5,371 bases of DNA. It comes from CAZXTR01 sp964643615. Its GTDB lineage: Bacteria; Pseudomonadota; Alphaproteobacteria; CAAHEQ01; UBA3637. Position 1 is the stretch's first letter, and every line of letters begins with the position of its first letter. The notes beneath the pieces were generated by a model. The model was not told where the DNA came from and did not search any database. It saw only the letters and a program-made list of their open reading frames with translations. The translations under genes and the position numbers were made by a program. This document shows positions 5,321 to 5,371 of this stretch, piece after piece. The stretch lies in the NCBI GenBank assembly GCA_964643615.1, contig CAZXTR010000049.1, forward strand, positions 1-5,371. The letters run 5' to 3'.

Positions 5321-5371
5321 GGACAGGAAGTGTTTAGATTAAGAACGTATTATAAGAAAGGGCGGAGACCT
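5321..5371. other. Unassigned window end
   Basis: No gene is established. A plus-strand frame from ATG 5276 stays open to the edge (32 codons, Arg-rich) but has no ribosome binding site. GGAG at 5363-5366 near the edge could be the Shine-Dalgarno of a gene starting just outside the window. In several alphaproteobacteria rnpB lies near mraZ and the cell-division cluster, but nothing here confirms that. Confidence 0.25.

Noticed and set aside
5276..5371. A partial gene from ATG 5276 to the window edge
   Set aside because: It has no ribosome binding site, only 32 codons and no recognisable family, and it overlaps the structured inverted repeat.
1..5371. A CRISPR array, tRNA or insertion sequence
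   Set aside because: No regularly spaced repeats, no tRNA cloverleaf with a T-loop, and no transposase or paired terminal repeats with target duplication were seen on either strand.

Overview
The window is AT-rich bacterial DNA and most likely comes from an alphaproteobacterium. The L13 and S9 proteins carry alphaproteobacterial-looking sequence (the L13 start KTTLSAKPS...KKW; the S9 GQAGAVRHGIS and KARRSYQFSKR blocks). The strong A+T bias and many Lys/Ile/Phe/Asn codons suggest a host-associated lineage such as Holosporales, Paracaedibacter-like bacteria or Rickettsiales. This placement is inference from memory of the families and was not checked by a search.

Layout. (1) Bases 1-185 hold no confident gene; overlapping open frames without starts look like decayed coding DNA. 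(2) Bases 186-2452, minus strand, hold four closely spaced membrane-protein genes. In transcription order they are a divergent SHOCT/TM2 protein of 176 aa, a SHOCT/TM2 protein of 233 aa with an extra C-terminal domain, a minimal SHOCT/TM2 protein of 118 aa, and a MarC-family membrane protein of 193 aa. The three TM2 genes are tandem paralogues. A terminator- or attenuator-like hairpin lies between the second and third genes. (3) Bases 2453-2605 are a divergent promoter region. (4) A plus-strand gene at 2606-2986 encodes an unrecognised 126-aa protein with a hydrophobic hairpin and a charged tail. (5) Bases 2987-3270 are intergenic with nothing certain. (6) Bases 3271-4307, minus strand, are the rplM-rpsI operon with a consensus-like promoter, a translationally coupled junction and a strong intrinsic terminator. 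(7) Bases 4410-4808, plus strand, hold rnpB, the RNase P RNA, with its own sigma-70 promoter that places the transcript start at the base of helix P1. (8) Bases 4809-5371 have no confident gene. They contain an excellent unassigned terminator-type hairpin and a separate long-range inverted repeat that could belong to small RNAs.

How the parts relate. The housekeeping half (L13, S9, RNase P RNA) is conventional. The accessory half is a small-membrane-protein locus: three TM2 paralogues and MarC on one strand, and an unrecognised small membrane protein diverging from the same promoter region. It is the best candidate in the window for something undescribed. No enzymatic or toxin motif was found, so its function is unknown.
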